Assembly: GCA_033782935.1 (NCBI GenBank)
Contig: JAWQEG010001306.1
Span: forward strand, 1,054,001-1,118,000
Source: Petrolisthes cinctipes
Taxonomy: Eukaryota; Arthropoda; Malacostraca; Decapoda; Porcellanidae
Length of the DNA: 64,000 nt
Direction of reading: 5' to 3'
Shown here: positions 23,691 through 36,483 of the stretch, one piece after another
How positions within the stretch are numbered: the first letter of the stretch is position 1
How the letters are laid out: each line of letters starts with the position of its first letter
Notes under the pieces: model-generated
Database searches by the model: none
What the model was told of the DNA's origin: nothing
Seen by the model: only the letters and a program-made list of their open reading frames with translations
Position numbers and translations under genes: made by a program

Positions 23691-26600
23691 GAGATATCGA
23701 CTTTTTGGCACCTAAAAGATCGATTTTTAGCATGTTTTTAGCCTATATTTTGAAAATATTCTAGCACTGAGTAGGCATGTACAGATTGCTTCTGGGACCC
23801 CAAAATATTGAATTTTCGGGTGTTTTGAGCCTGAATTTGAGATATAAACGGGTACAGAAGATACATGCACATATTGACTTTGGGCACCAAAAATATCGAT
23901 TTTCAGCATGTTTTGGGCCTGAATTTTGAAAATACTCTAACACGGAGTAGGCATGTACAGATCGCTTCTGGGACCCCAAAATATCGAATTTTCGGGTGTT
24001 TAGGGCCAGAATTTGAGATATAAACGGGTACAGAAGATGCATGCACATATCGACTTTTGGGCACCTAAAAGATCGATTTTCAGTATGTATTGGGCCTGTA
24101 TTTTGAAAATACTCTAACACGGAGTAGGCATGTACAGATACCTTCTGGGACCTCTAAATATCGAATTTTCGGGTGTTTTGGGACTGAATTTGAGATATCG
24201 ATTTTTTGGCACCTAAAATGTCGATTTTCAGCATGTTTTTAGCCTATATTTTGAAAATATTCTAGCACTGTGTAGGCATGTATAGATTGCTTCTGGGACC
24301 CCAAAATATTGAATTTTCGGGTGTTTTGAGCCTGAATTTGAGATATAAACGGGTACAGAAGATACATGCACATATTGACTTTGGGCACCAAAAATATCGA
24401 TTTTCAGCATGTTTTGGGCCTGTATTTTGAAAATACTCTAACACGGAGTAGGCATGTACAGATTGCTTCTGGGACCCCAAAATATTGAATTTTCGGGTGT
24501 TTTGAGCCTGAATTTGAGATATAAACGGGTACAGAAGATGCATGCACATATCGACTTTTGTGCACCTAAAAGATCGATTTTCAGTATGTTTTTGGCCTGT
24601 ATTTTGAAAATACTCTAACACGGAGTAGGCATGTACAGATACCTTCTGGGACCTCTAAATATCGAATTTTCGGGTGTTTTGGGACTGAATTTGAGATATC
24701 GATTTTTTGGCACCTAAAATGTCGATTTTTAGCATGTTTTTAGCCTATATTTTGAAAATATTCTAGCACTGTGTAGGCATGTACAGATTGCTTCTGGGAC
24801 CCCAAAATATTGAATTTTCGGGTGTTTTGAGCATGAATTTGAGATATAAACGGGTACTGAAGATGCATGCACATATCGACTTTTGTGCACCTAAAAGATC
24901 GATTTTCAGTATGTTTTGAACATGTATTTTGAAAATACTCTAACACGGAGTAGGCATGTACAGATCGCTTCTGGGACCCCTAAATATCGAATTTTCGGGT
25001 GTTTTGGGACTGAATTTGAGATATCGACTTTTTGGCACCTAAAAGATCGATTTTTAGCATGTTTTTAGCCTATATTTTGAAAATATTCTAGCACTGTACA
25101 GATTGCTTCTGGGACCCCAAAATATCGAATTTTCGGGTGTTTTGAGCCTGAATTTGAGATATAAAAGGATGCAGAAGATGCATGCACATATCGACTTTTG
25201 GGCACCTAAAAGATCGATTTTCAGTATGTTTTTGGCCTGTATTTTGAAAATACTCTAACACGGAGTAGGCATGTACAGATACCTTCTGGGACCTCTAAAT
25301 ATCGAATTTTCGGGTGTTTTGGGACTGAATTTGAGATATCGATTTTTTGGCACCTAAAATGTCGATTTTTAGCATGTTTTTAGCCTATATTTTGAAAATA
25401 TTCTAGAACTGTGTAGGCATGTACAGATTGCTTCTGGGACCCCAAAATATTGAATTTTCGGGTGTTTTGAGCCTGAATTTGAGATAAATAACGGGTACAG
25501 AAGATACATGCACATATTGACTTTGGGCATCTAAAATATCGATTTTCAGCATGTTTTGGGCCTGTATTTTGAAATTACTCTAACACTGAGTAGGCATGTA
25601 CAGATTGCTTCTGGGACCCCAAAATATTGAATTTTCGGGTGTTTTGAGCCTGAATTTGAGATATAAACGGGTACTGAAGATGCATGCACATATCGACTTT
25701 TGTGCACCTAAAAGATCGATTTTCAGTATGTTTTGAGCATGTATTTTGAAAATACTCTAACACGGAGTAGGCATGTACAGATCGCTTCTGGGACCCCTAA
25801 ATATCGAATTTTCGGGTGTTTTGGGACTGAATTTGAGATATCTACTTTTTGGCACCTAAAAGATCGATTTTTAGCATGTTTTTAGCCTATATTTTTAAAA
25901 TATTCTAGCACTGAGTAGGCATGTACAGATTGCTTCTGGGACCCCAAAATATTGAATTTTCTGGTGTTTTGAGCCTGAATTTGAGATATAAACGGGAACA
26001 GAAGATACATGCACATATTGACTTTGGGCACCAAAAATATCGATTTTCAGCATGTTTTGGGCCTGAATTTTGAAAATACTCTAACACGGAGTAGGCATGT
26101 ACAGATCGCTTCTGGGACCCCAAAATATCGAGTTTATCGGGTGTTTACGGCCAGAATTTGAGATTTAAACGGGTACAGAAGATGCATGCACATATCGACT
26201 TTTGGGCACCTAAAAGATAGATTTTCAGTATGTTTTTGGCCTGTATTTTGAAAATACTCTAACACGGAGTAGGCATGTACAGATACCTTCTGGGACCTCT
26301 AAATATCGAATTTTCGGGTGTTTTGGGACTGAATTTGAGATATCGATTTTTTGGCACCTAAAATGTCGATTTTTAGCATGTTTTTAGCCTATATTTTGAA
26401 AATATTCTAGCACTGTGTAGGCATGTACAGATTGCTTCTGGGACCCCGAAATATTGAATTTTCGGGTGTTTTGAGCCTGAATTTGAGATATAAACGGGTA
26501 CTGAAGATGCATGCACATATCGACTTTTGTGCACCTAAAAGATCGATTTTCAGTATGTTTTGAACATGTATTTTGAAAATACTCTAACACGGAGTAGGCA

Positions 26601-27645
26601 TGTACAGATCGCTTCTGGGACCCCTAAATATCGAATTTTCGGGTGTTTTGGGACTGAATCTGAGATATCGACTTTTTGGCACCTAAAAGATCGATTTTTA
26701 GCATGTTTTTAGCCTATATTTTGAAAATATTCTAGCACTGTACAGATTGCTTCTGGGACCCCAAAATATTGAATTTTCGGGTGTTTTGAGCCTGAATTTG
26801 AGATATAAACGGGTACAGAAGATACATGCACATATTGACTTTGGGCACCAAAAATATCGATTTTCAGCATGTTTTGGGCCTGAATTTTGAAAATACTCTA
26901 ACACGGAGTAGGCATGTACAGATCGCTTCTGGGACCCCAAAATATTGAATTTTCGGGGCCAGAATTTGAGATATAAACGGGTACAGAAGATGCATGCACA
27001 TATCGACTTTTGTGCACCTAAAAGATCGATTTTCAGTATGTTTTTGGACTGTATTTTGAAAATACTCTAACACGGAGTAGGCATGTACATATACCTTCTG
27101 GGACCTCTAAATATCGAATTTTCGGGTGTTTTGGGACTGAATTTGAGATATCGATTTTTTGGCACCTAAAATGTCGATTTTTAGCATGTTTTTAGCCTAT
27201 ATTTTGAAAATATTCTAGCACTGTGTAGGCATGTACAGATTGCTTCTGGGACCCCAAAATATTGAATTTTCGGGTGTTTTGAGCCTGAATTTGAGATATA
27301 AACGGGTACAGAAGATACATGCACATATTGACTTTGGGCATATAAAATATCGATTTTCAGCATGTTTTGGGCCTGTATTTCGAAAATACTCTAACACTGA
27401 GTAGGCATGTACAGATTGCTTCTGGGACCCCAAAATATTGAATTTTCGGGTGTTTTGAGCCTGAATTTGAGATATAAACGGGTACTGAAGATGCATGCAC
27501 ATATCGACTTTTGTGCACCTAAAAGATCGATTTTCAGTATGTTTTGAGCATGTATTTTGAAAATACTCTAACACGGAGTAGGCATGTACAGATCGCTTCT
27601 GGGACCCGTAAATATCGAATTTTCGGGTGTTTTGGGACTGAATTT
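23691..27645. repeat. Higher-order repeat B, copy 2 (3955 bp)
   Basis: The same nine-unit order as copy 1 at +3955 with no net length change. I noticed roughly 15-20 differences, including AAAAGGATGCAG near 25162, GATAAATAACGG near 25486, AGATTTAAAC near 26161, AAAGATAGATTT near 26214 and TATTTCGAAAAT near 27377, suggesting identity near 99.5%. Confidence 0.93.
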
Positions 27646-28486
27646 GAGATATCGACTTTTTGGCACCTAAAAGATCGATTTTTAGCATGTTTTTAGCCTA
27701 TATTTTGAAAATATTCTAGCACTGAGTAGGCATGTACAGATTGCTTCTGGGACCCCAAAATATTGAATTTTCGGGTGTTTTGAGCCTGAATTTGAGATAT
27801 AAACGGGTACAGAAGATACATGCACATATTGACTTTGGGCACCAAAAATATCGATTTTCAGCATGTTTTGGGCCTGAATTTTGAAAATACTCTAACACGG
27901 AGTAGGCATGTACAGATCGCTTCTGGGACCCCAAAATATCGAATTTTCGGGTGTTTAGGGCCAGAATTTGAGATATAAACGGGTACAGAAGATGCATGCA
28001 CATATCGACTTTTGGGCACCTAAAAGATCGATTTTCAGTATGTATTGGGCCTGTATTTTGAAAATACTCTAACACGGAGTAGGCATGTACAGATACCTTC
28101 TGGGACCTCTAAATATCGAATTTTCGGGTGTTTTGGGACTTAATTTGAGATATCGATTTTTTGGCACCTAAAATGTCGATTTTCAGCATGTTTTTAGCCT
28201 ATATTTTGAAAATATTCTAGCACTGTGTAGGCATGTATAGATTGCTTCTGGGACCCCAAAATATTGAATTTTCGGGTGTTTTGAGCCTGAATTTGAGATA
28301 TAAACGGGTACAGAAGATACATGCACATATTGACTTTGGGCACCAAAAATATCGATTTTCAGCATGTTTTGGGCCTGTATTTTGAAAATACTCTAACACG
28401 GAGTAGGCATGTACAGATTGCTTCTGGGACCCCAAAATATTGAATTTTCGGGTGTTTTGAGCCTGAATTTGAGATATAAACGGGTA
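27646..28486. repeat. Higher-order repeat B, truncated copy 3
   Basis: Matches 23691-24531 at +3955, including the GGCATGTATAGATTGC marker near 28232. At 28487 copy 2 reads TACAGAAG but this copy reads TACTGAAG and continues as the last monomer of the previous B copy (at +1003 from about 27484, shared GACCCGTAAAT). This is another recombination seam. Confidence 0.88.
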
Positions 28487-28647
28487 CTGAAGATGCATGC
28501 ACATATCGACTTTTGTGCACCTAAAAGATCGATTTTCAGTATGTTTTGAGCATGTATTTTGAAAATACTCTAACACGGAGTAGGCATGTACAGATCGCTT
28601 CTGGGACCCGTAAATATCGAATTTTCGGGTGTTTTGGGACTGAATTT

Positions 28648-30278
28648 GAGATATCGACTTTTTGGCACCTAAAAGATCTATTTTTAGCATGTTTTTAGCC
28701 TATATTTTGAAAATATTCTAGCACTGTACAGATCGCTTTTGGGACCCCGAAATATCGAATTTTCGGGTGTTTAGGGCCAGAATTTGAGATATAAACGGGT
28801 ACAGAAGATGCATGCACATATCGACTTTTGGGCACCTAAAAGATCGATTTTCAGTATGTTTTTGGCCTGTATTTTGAAAATACTCTAACACGGAGTAGGC
28901 ATGTACAGATACCTTCTTGGACCTCTAATATCGAATTTTCGGGTGTTTTGGGACTGAATTTGAGATATCGATTTTTTGGCACCTAAAATGTCGATTTTCA
29001 GCATGTTTTTAGCCTATATTTTGAAAATATTCTAGCACTGTGTAGGCATGTACAGATTGCTTCTGGGACCCTAAAATATTGGTTTTTCGGGTGTTTTGAG
29101 CCTGAATTTGAGATATAAACGTGTACGGAAGATACATGCACATATTGACTTTGGGCATCTAAAATATCGATTTTCAGCATGTTTTGGGCCAGTATTTTGA
29201 AAATACTCTAACACTGAGTAGGCATGTACAGATTGCTTCTGGGACCCCAAAATAATGAGTTTTCGGGTGTTTTGAGCCTCAATTTGAGATATAAACGGGT
29301 ACTGAAGATGCATGCACATATCGACTTTTGTGCACCTAAAAGATCGATTTTCAGTATGTTTTGAGCATGTATTTTGAAAATACTCTAACACGGAGTAGGC
29401 ATGTACAGATCGCTTCTGGGACCCGTAAATATCGAATTTTCGGGTGTTTTGGGACTGAATTTGAGATATCGACTTTTTGGCACCTAAAAGATCGATTTTT
29501 AGCATGTTTTTAGCCTATATTTTGAAAATATTCTAGCACTGTACAGATCGCTTCTGGGACCCCAAATATATCGAATTTTCGGGTGTTTAGGGCCAGAATT
29601 TGAGATATAAACGGGTACAGAAGATGCATGCACATATCGACTTTTGGGCACCTAAAAGATCGATTTTCAGTATGTTTTTGGCCTGTATTTTGAAAATACT
29701 CTAACACGGAGTAGGCATGTACAGATACCTTCTGGGACCTCTAATATCGAATTTTCGGGTGTTTTGGGACTGAATTTGAGATATCGATTTTTTGGCACCT
29801 AAAATGTCGATTTTCAGCATGTTTTTAGCCTATATTTTGAAAATATTCTAGCACTGTGTAGGCATGTACAGATTGCTTCTGGGACCCTAAAATATTATTT
29901 TTTCGGGTGTTTTGAGCCTGAATTTGAGATATAAACGGGTACGGAAGATACATGCACATATTGACTTTGGGCATCTAAAATATCGATTTTCAGCATGTTT
30001 TGGGCCAGTATTTTGAAAATACTCTAACACTGAGTAGGCATGTACAGATTGCTTCTGGGACCCCAAAATATTGAGTTTTCGGGTGTTTTGAGCCTGAATT
30101 TGAGATATAAACGGGTACTGAAGATGCATGCACATATCGACTTTTGTGCACCTAAAAGATCGATTTTCAGTATGTTTTGAGCATGTATTTTGAAAATACT
30201 CTAACACGGAGTAGGCATGTACAGATCGCTTCTGGGACCCCTAAATATCGAATTTTCGGGTGTTTTGGGACTGAATTT
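28648..30278. repeat. Doubled 815-bp unit (s-L dimer plus trimer)
   Basis: Copies at 28648-29462 (815 bp) and 29463-30278 (816 bp). Both share a one-base loss in ACCTCTAATATCG, a changed S end (GGTTTTTCGGG or ATTTTTTCGGG), GGTACGGAAGATAC and GGGCCAGTATTTTG. The same S/L marker set reappears at 38331, 42133 and 46649. Confidence 0.87.
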
Positions 30279-32422
30279 GAGATATCGACATTTTGGCACC
30301 TAAAAGATCGATTTTTAGCATGTTTTTAGCCTATATTTTGAAAATATTCTAGCACTGAGTAGGCATGTACAGATTGCTTCTGGGACCCCAAAATATTGAA
30401 TTTTCGGGTGTTTTGAGCCTGAATTTGAGATATTAACGGGTACAGAAGATACATGCACATATTGACTTTGGGCACCCAAAATATCGATTTTCAGCATGTT
30501 TTGGGCCTGAATTTTGAAAATACTCTAACACGGAGTAGGCATGTACAGATTGCTTCTGGGACCCCAAAATATTGAATTTTCGGGTGTTTTGAGCCTGAAT
30601 TTGAGATATAAACGGGTACTGAAGATGCAGGCACATATCGACTTTTGTGCACCTGAAAGATCGATTTTCAGTATGTTTTGAGCATGTATTTTGAAAATAC
30701 TCTAACACGGAGTAGGCATGTACAGATCGCTTCTGGGACCCCTAAATATCGAATTTTCGGGTGTTTTGGGACTGAATTTGAGATATCGACTTTTTGGCAC
30801 CTAAAAGATCGATTTTTAGCATGTTTTTAGCCTATATTTTGAAAATATTCTAGCACTGAGTAGGCATGTACAGATTGCTTCTGGGACCCTAAAATATTGA
30901 ATTTTCGGGTGTTTTGATTCTGAATTTGAGATATAAACGGGTACAGAAGATACATGCACATATTGACATTGGGCACCAAAAATATCGATTTTCAGCATGT
31001 TTTGGGCCTGAATTTTGAAAATACTCTAACACGGAGTAGGCATGTACAGATCGCTTCTGGGACCCCAAAATATCGAATTTTCGGGTGTTTTGAGCCAGAA
31101 TTTGAGATATAAACGGGTACAGAAGATGCATGCACATATCGACTTTTGGGCACCTAAAGGATCGATTTTCAGTATGTTTTTGGCCTGTATTTTGAAAATA
31201 CTCTAACACGGAGTAGGCATGTACAGATACCTTCTGGGACCTCTAAATATCGAATTTTCGGGTGTTTAGGGACTGAATTTGAGATATCGATTTTTTGTCA
31301 CCTAAAATGTCGATTTTTAGCATGTTTTTAGCCTATATTTTGAAAATATTCTAGCACTGTGTAGGCATGTACAGATTGCTTCTGGGACCCCAAAATATTG
31401 AATTTTCGGGTGTTTTGAGCCTGAATTTGAGATATAAACGGGTACTGAAGATGCATGCACATATCGACTTTTGTGCACCTAAAAGATCGATTTTCAGTAT
31501 GTTTTGAATATGTATTTTGAAAATACTCTAACAAGGAGTAGGCATGTACAGATCGCTTCTGGGACCCCTAAATATCGAATTTTAGGGTGTTTTGGGACTG
31601 AATTTGAGATATCGACTTTTTGGCACCTAAAAGATCGATTTTTAGCATGTTTTTAGCCTATATTTTGAAAATATTCTAGCACTGTACAGATTGCTTCTGG
31701 GACCCCAAAATATTGAATTTTCGGGTGTTTTGAGCCTGAATTTGAGATATAAACGGGTACTGAAGATGCATGCACATATCGACTTTTGTGCACCTAAAAG
31801 ATCGATTTTCAGTATGTTTTGAACATGTATTTTGAAAATACTCTAACACGGAGTAGGCATGTACAGATCGCTTCTGGGACCCCTAAATATCGAATTTTCG
31901 GGTGTTTTGGGACTGAATTTGAGATATCGACTTTTCGGCACCTAAAAGATCGATTTTTAGCATATTTTTAGCCTATATTTTGAAAATATTCTAGCACTGA
32001 GTAGGCATGTACAGATTGCTTCTGGGACCCCAAAATATTGAATTTTCGGGTGTTTTGAGCCTGAATTTGAGATATAAACGGGTACAGAAGATACATGCAC
32101 ATATTGACTTTGGGCACCAAAAATATCGATTTTCAGCATGTTTTGGGCCTGAATTTTGAAAATACTCTAACACGGAGTAGGCATGTACAGATCGCTTCTG
32201 GGACCCCAAAATATCGAATTTATCGGGTGTTTAGGGCCAGAATTTGAGATATAAACGGGTACAGAAGATGCTTGCACATATTGACTTTTGGGCACCTAAA
32301 AGATCGATTTTCAGTATGTTTTTGGCCTGTATTTTGAAAATACTCTCACACGGAGTAGGCATGTACAGATACCTTCTGGGACCTCTAAATATCGAATTTT
32401 CGGGTGTTTTGGGACTGAATTT
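30279..32422. repeat. Trimers and dimers (T T D d T) without a clear larger period
   Basis: S starts at 30279, 30780, 31281, 31606 and 31921. The 31281-31920 dimer pair is 640 bp, but its second L is La instead of Lc. Local variants include TGATTCTGAATTT near 30917, AACAAGGAG near 31532 and TTTTAGGGTG near 31580. The 31921 S has AGCATATTTTTAG, also seen at 13850. Confidence 0.82.
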
Positions 32423-33062
32423 GAGATATCGATTTTTTGGCACCTAAAATGTCGATTTTTAGCATGTTTTTAGCCTATATTTTGAAAATATTCTAGCACT
32501 GTGTAGGCATGTACAGATTGCTTCTGGGACCCCAAAATATTGAATTTTCGGGTGTTTTGAGCCTGAATTTGAGATATAAACGGGTACTGAAGATGCATGC
32601 ACATATCGACTTTTGTGCACCTAAAAGATCGATTTTCAGTATGTTTTGAACATGTATTTTGAAAATACTCTAACACGGAGTAGGCATGTACAGATCGCTT
32701 CTAGGAACCCTAAATATCGAATTTTCGGGTGTTTTGGGACTGAATTTGAGATATCGACTTTTTGGCACCAAAAAGATCGATTTTTAGCATGTTTTTAGCC
32801 TATATTTTGAAAATATTCTAGCACTGTACAGATTGCTTCTGGGACCCCAAAATATTGAATATTCGGGTGTTTTGAGCCTGAATTTGAGATATAAACGGGT
32901 ACAGAAGATGCATGCACATATCGACTTTTGGGCACCTAAAAGATCGATTTTCAGTATGTTTTTGGCCTGTAATTTGAAAATACTCTAACACGGAGTAGGC
33001 ATGTACAGATACCTTCTGGGACCTCTAAATATCGAATTTTCGGGTGTTTTGGGACTGAATTT
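32423..33062. repeat. 640-bp dimer pair, first copy of a 2137-bp-spaced duplication
   Basis: S at 32423 and s at 32748. CTCTCACACGG just upstream (near 32343), CTAGGAACCCTAAAT near 32701 and GGCACCAAAAAGATCG near 32764 all recur at +2137 (34480, 34838, 34901). Duplicated stretch is about 32290-33000 versus 34427-35137. Confidence 0.87.
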
Positions 33063-34559
33063 GAGATATCTACTTTTTGGCACCTAAAAGATCGATTTTT
33101 AGCATGTTTTTAGCCTATATTTTGAAAATATTCTAGCACTGAGTAGGCATGTACAGATTGCTTCTGGGACCCCAAAATATTGAATTTTCGGGTGTTTTGA
33201 GACTGAATTTGAGATATAAACGGGTACAGAAGATACATGCACATATTGACTTTGGGCACCAAAAATATCGATTTTCAGCATGTTTTGGGCCTGAATTTTG
33301 AAAATACTCTAACACGGAGTAGGCATGTACAGATCGCTTCTGGGACCCCAAAATATCGAATTTATCGGGTGTTTAGGTCCAGAATTTGAGATATAAACGG
33401 GTACAGAAGATGCATGCACATATCGACTTTTGGGCACCTAAAAGATCGATTTTCAGTATGTTTTTGGCCTGTATTTTGAAAATACTCTAACACGGAGTAG
33501 GCATGTACAGATACCTTCTGGGACCTCTAAATATCGAAATTTCGGGTGTTTTGGGACTGAATTTGAGATATCGATTTTTTGGCACCTAAAATGTCGATTT
33601 TTAGCATGTTTTTAGCCTATATTTTGAAAATATTCTAGCACTGTGTAGGCATGTACAGATTGCTTCTGGGACCCCAAAATATTGAATTTTCGGGTGTTTT
33701 GAGCCTGAATTTGAGATATAAACGGGTACAGAAGATGCATGCACATATTGACTTTGGGCACCAAAAATATCGATTTTCAGCATGTTTTGGGCCTGAATTT
33801 TGAAAATACTCTAACACGGAGTAGGAATGTACAGATCGCTACTGGGACCCCAAAATATCAAATTTATCGGGTGTTTAGGGCCAGAATTTGAGATATAAAC
33901 GGGTACAGAAGATGCATGCACATATCGACTTTTGGGCACCTAAAAGATCGATTTTCAGTATGTTTTTGGCCTGTATTTTGAAAATACTCTAACACGGAGT
34001 AGGCATGTACAGATACCTTCTGGGACCTCTAAATATCGAATTTTCGGGTGTTTTGGGACTGAATTTGAGATATCGATTTTTTGGCACCTAAAATGTCGAT
34101 TTTTAGCATGTTTTTAGCCTATATTTTGAAAATATTCTAGCACTGTGTAGGCATGTACAGATTGCTTCTGGGACCCCAAAATATTGAATTTTCGGGTGTT
34201 TTGAGCCTGAATTTGAGATATAAACGGGTACAGAAGATACATGCACATATTGACTTTGGGCACCAAAAATATCGATTTTCAGCATGTTTTGGGCCTGAAT
34301 TTTGAAAATACTCTAACACGGAGTAGGCATGTACAGATCGCTTCTGGGACCCCAAAATATCGAATTTTCGGGGCCAGAATTTGAGATATAAACGGGTACA
34401 GAAGATGCATGCACATATCGACTTTTGGGCACCTAAAAGATCGATTTTCAGTATGTTTTTGGCCTGTATTTTGAAAATACTCTCACACGGAGTAGGCATG
34501 TACAGATACCTTCTGGGACCTCTAAATATCGAATTTTCGGGTGTTTTGGGACTGAATTT
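33063..34559. repeat. Three successive trimers (502, 502, 493 bp)
   Basis: S starts at 33063, 33565 and 34067. All three share the S-Lb'-Lc order. The third has an 8-bp loss leaving TTTTCGGGGCCAG near 34371, the same lesion as in repeat B near 23000 and 26956. The next S starts with TTTTAGATATCG because the first G of GAGATAT is T. Confidence 0.87.
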
Positions 34560-35844
34560 TAGATATCGATTTTTTGGCACCTAAAATGTCGATTTTTAGC
34601 ATGTTTTTAACCTATATTTTGAAAATATTCTAGCACTGTGTAGGCATGTACAGATTGCTTCTGGGACCCCAAAATATTGAATTTTCGGGTGTTTTGAGCC
34701 TGAATTTGAGATATAAACGGGTACTGAAGATGCATGCACATATCGACTTTTGTGCACCTAAAAGATCGATTTTCAGTATGTTTTGAACATGTATTTTGAA
34801 AATACTCTAACACGGAGTAGGCATGTACAGATCGCTTCTAGGAACCCTAAATATCGAATTTTCGGGTGTTTTGGGACTGAATTTGAGATATCGACTTTTT
34901 GGCACCAAAAAGATCGATTTTTAGCATGTTTTTAGCCTATATTTTGAAAATATTCTAGCACTGTACAGATTGCTTCTGGGACCCCAAAATATTGAATTTT
35001 CGGGTGTTTTGAGCCTGAATTTGAGATATAAACGGGTACAGAAGATGCATGCACATATCGACTTTTGGGCACCTAAAAGATCGATTTTCAGTATGTTTTT
35101 GGCCTGTATTTTGAAAATACTCTAACACGGAGTAGGCATGTACAGATCGCTTCTGGGACCCCTAAATATCGAATTTTCGGGTGTTTTGGGACTGAATTTG
35201 AGATATCGACTTTTTGGCACCTAAAAGATCGATTTTTAGCATGTTTTTAGCCTATATTTTGAAAATATTCTAGCACTGTACAGAGTAGGCATGTACAGAT
35301 TGCTTCTGGGACCCCAAAATATTGAATTTTCGGGTGTTTTGAGCCTGAATTTGAGATATAAACGGATACTGAAGATGCATGCACATATCGACTTTTGTGC
35401 ACCTAAAAGATCGATTTTAAGTATGTTTTGAGCATGTATTTTGAAAATACTCTAACACTGAGTAGGCATGTACAGATCGCTTCTGGGACCCCTAAATATC
35501 GAATTTTCGGGTGTTTTGGGACTGAATTTGAGATATCGACTTTTTGGCACCTAAAAGATCGATTTTTAGCATGTTTTTAGCCTATATTTTGAAAATATTC
35601 TAGCACTGTACAGATCGCTTCTGGGACCCCAAAATATCGAATTTTCGGGTGTTTAGGGCCAGAATTTGAGATATAAACGGGTACAGAAAATGCATGCACA
35701 TATCGACTTTTGGGCACCTAAAAGATCGATTTTCAGTATGTTTTTGGCCTGTAATTTGAAAATACTCTAACACGGAGTAGGCATGTACAGATACCTTCTG
35801 GGACCTCTAAATATCGAATTTTCTGGTGTTTTGGGACTGAATTT
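34560..35844. repeat. Four dimers (325, 315, 330, 315 bp)
   Basis: S starts at 34560, 34885, 35200 and 35530. The first pair copies 32423-33062. The S at 35200 has a 5-bp gain (CACTGTACAGAGTAGGCATG), as if an s-type end had been joined back to an undeleted end near 35279. AACGGATACTG near 35362 is a local variant. Confidence 0.87.
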
Positions 35845-35992
35845 GAGATATCTACTTTTTGGCACCTAAAATATCGATTTTCAGCATGTTTTGGGCCTGT
35901 ATTTTGAAATTACTCTAACACTGAGTAGGCATGTACAGATTGCTTCTGGGACCCCAAAATATTGAATTTTCGGGTGTTTTGAGCCTGAATTT
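35845..35992. repeat. Chimeric S/Lb monomer of S length (148 bp)
   Basis: Begins as S (GAGATATCTACTTTTTGGC) but from about AAAATATCG onward follows Lb (CAGCATGTTTTGGGCCTG, GAAATTACTC, CACTGAG). GAAATTACTC is otherwise seen near 21618, 25573 and 39421, which points to the Lb donor lineage. An exchange within CACCTAAAA explains it. Confidence 0.85.
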
Positions 35993-36169
35993 GAGATATA
36001 AACGGGTACTGAAGATGCATGCACATATCGACTTTTGTGCACCTAAAAGATCGATTTTCAGTATGTTTTGAGCATGTATTTTGAAAATACTCTAACACGG
36101 AGTAGGCATGTACAGATCGCTTCTGGGACCCCTAAATATCGAATTTTCGGGTGTTTTGGGACTGAATTT

Positions 36170-36483
36170 GAGATATCGACTTTTTGGCACCTAAAAGATC
36201 GATTTTTAGCATGTTTTTAGCCTATATTTTGAAAATATTCTTGCACTGTACAGATTGCTTCTGGGACCCCAAAATATTGAATTTTCGGGTGTTTTGAGCC
36301 TGAATTTGAGATATAAACGGGTACAGAAGATACATGCACATATTGACTTTGGGCACCAAAAATATCGATTTTCAGCATGTTTTGGGGTTGAATTTTGAAA
36401 ATACTCTAACAAGGAGTAGGCATGTACAGATACCTTCTGGGACCTCTAAATATCGAATTTTCAGGTGTTTTGGGACTGAATTT
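36170..36483. repeat. s plus chimeric Lb'/Lc dimer (314 bp)
   Basis: The L at 36308 begins as Lb' (GATACATG, GGGCACCAAAAATATCG), has the private variant TTTTGGGGTTGAATTTTG with AACAAGGAG, and ends as Lc (CAGATACCTTC, GGGACTG). The same private variant recurs near 42711, 51041 and 55511. Confidence 0.85.
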
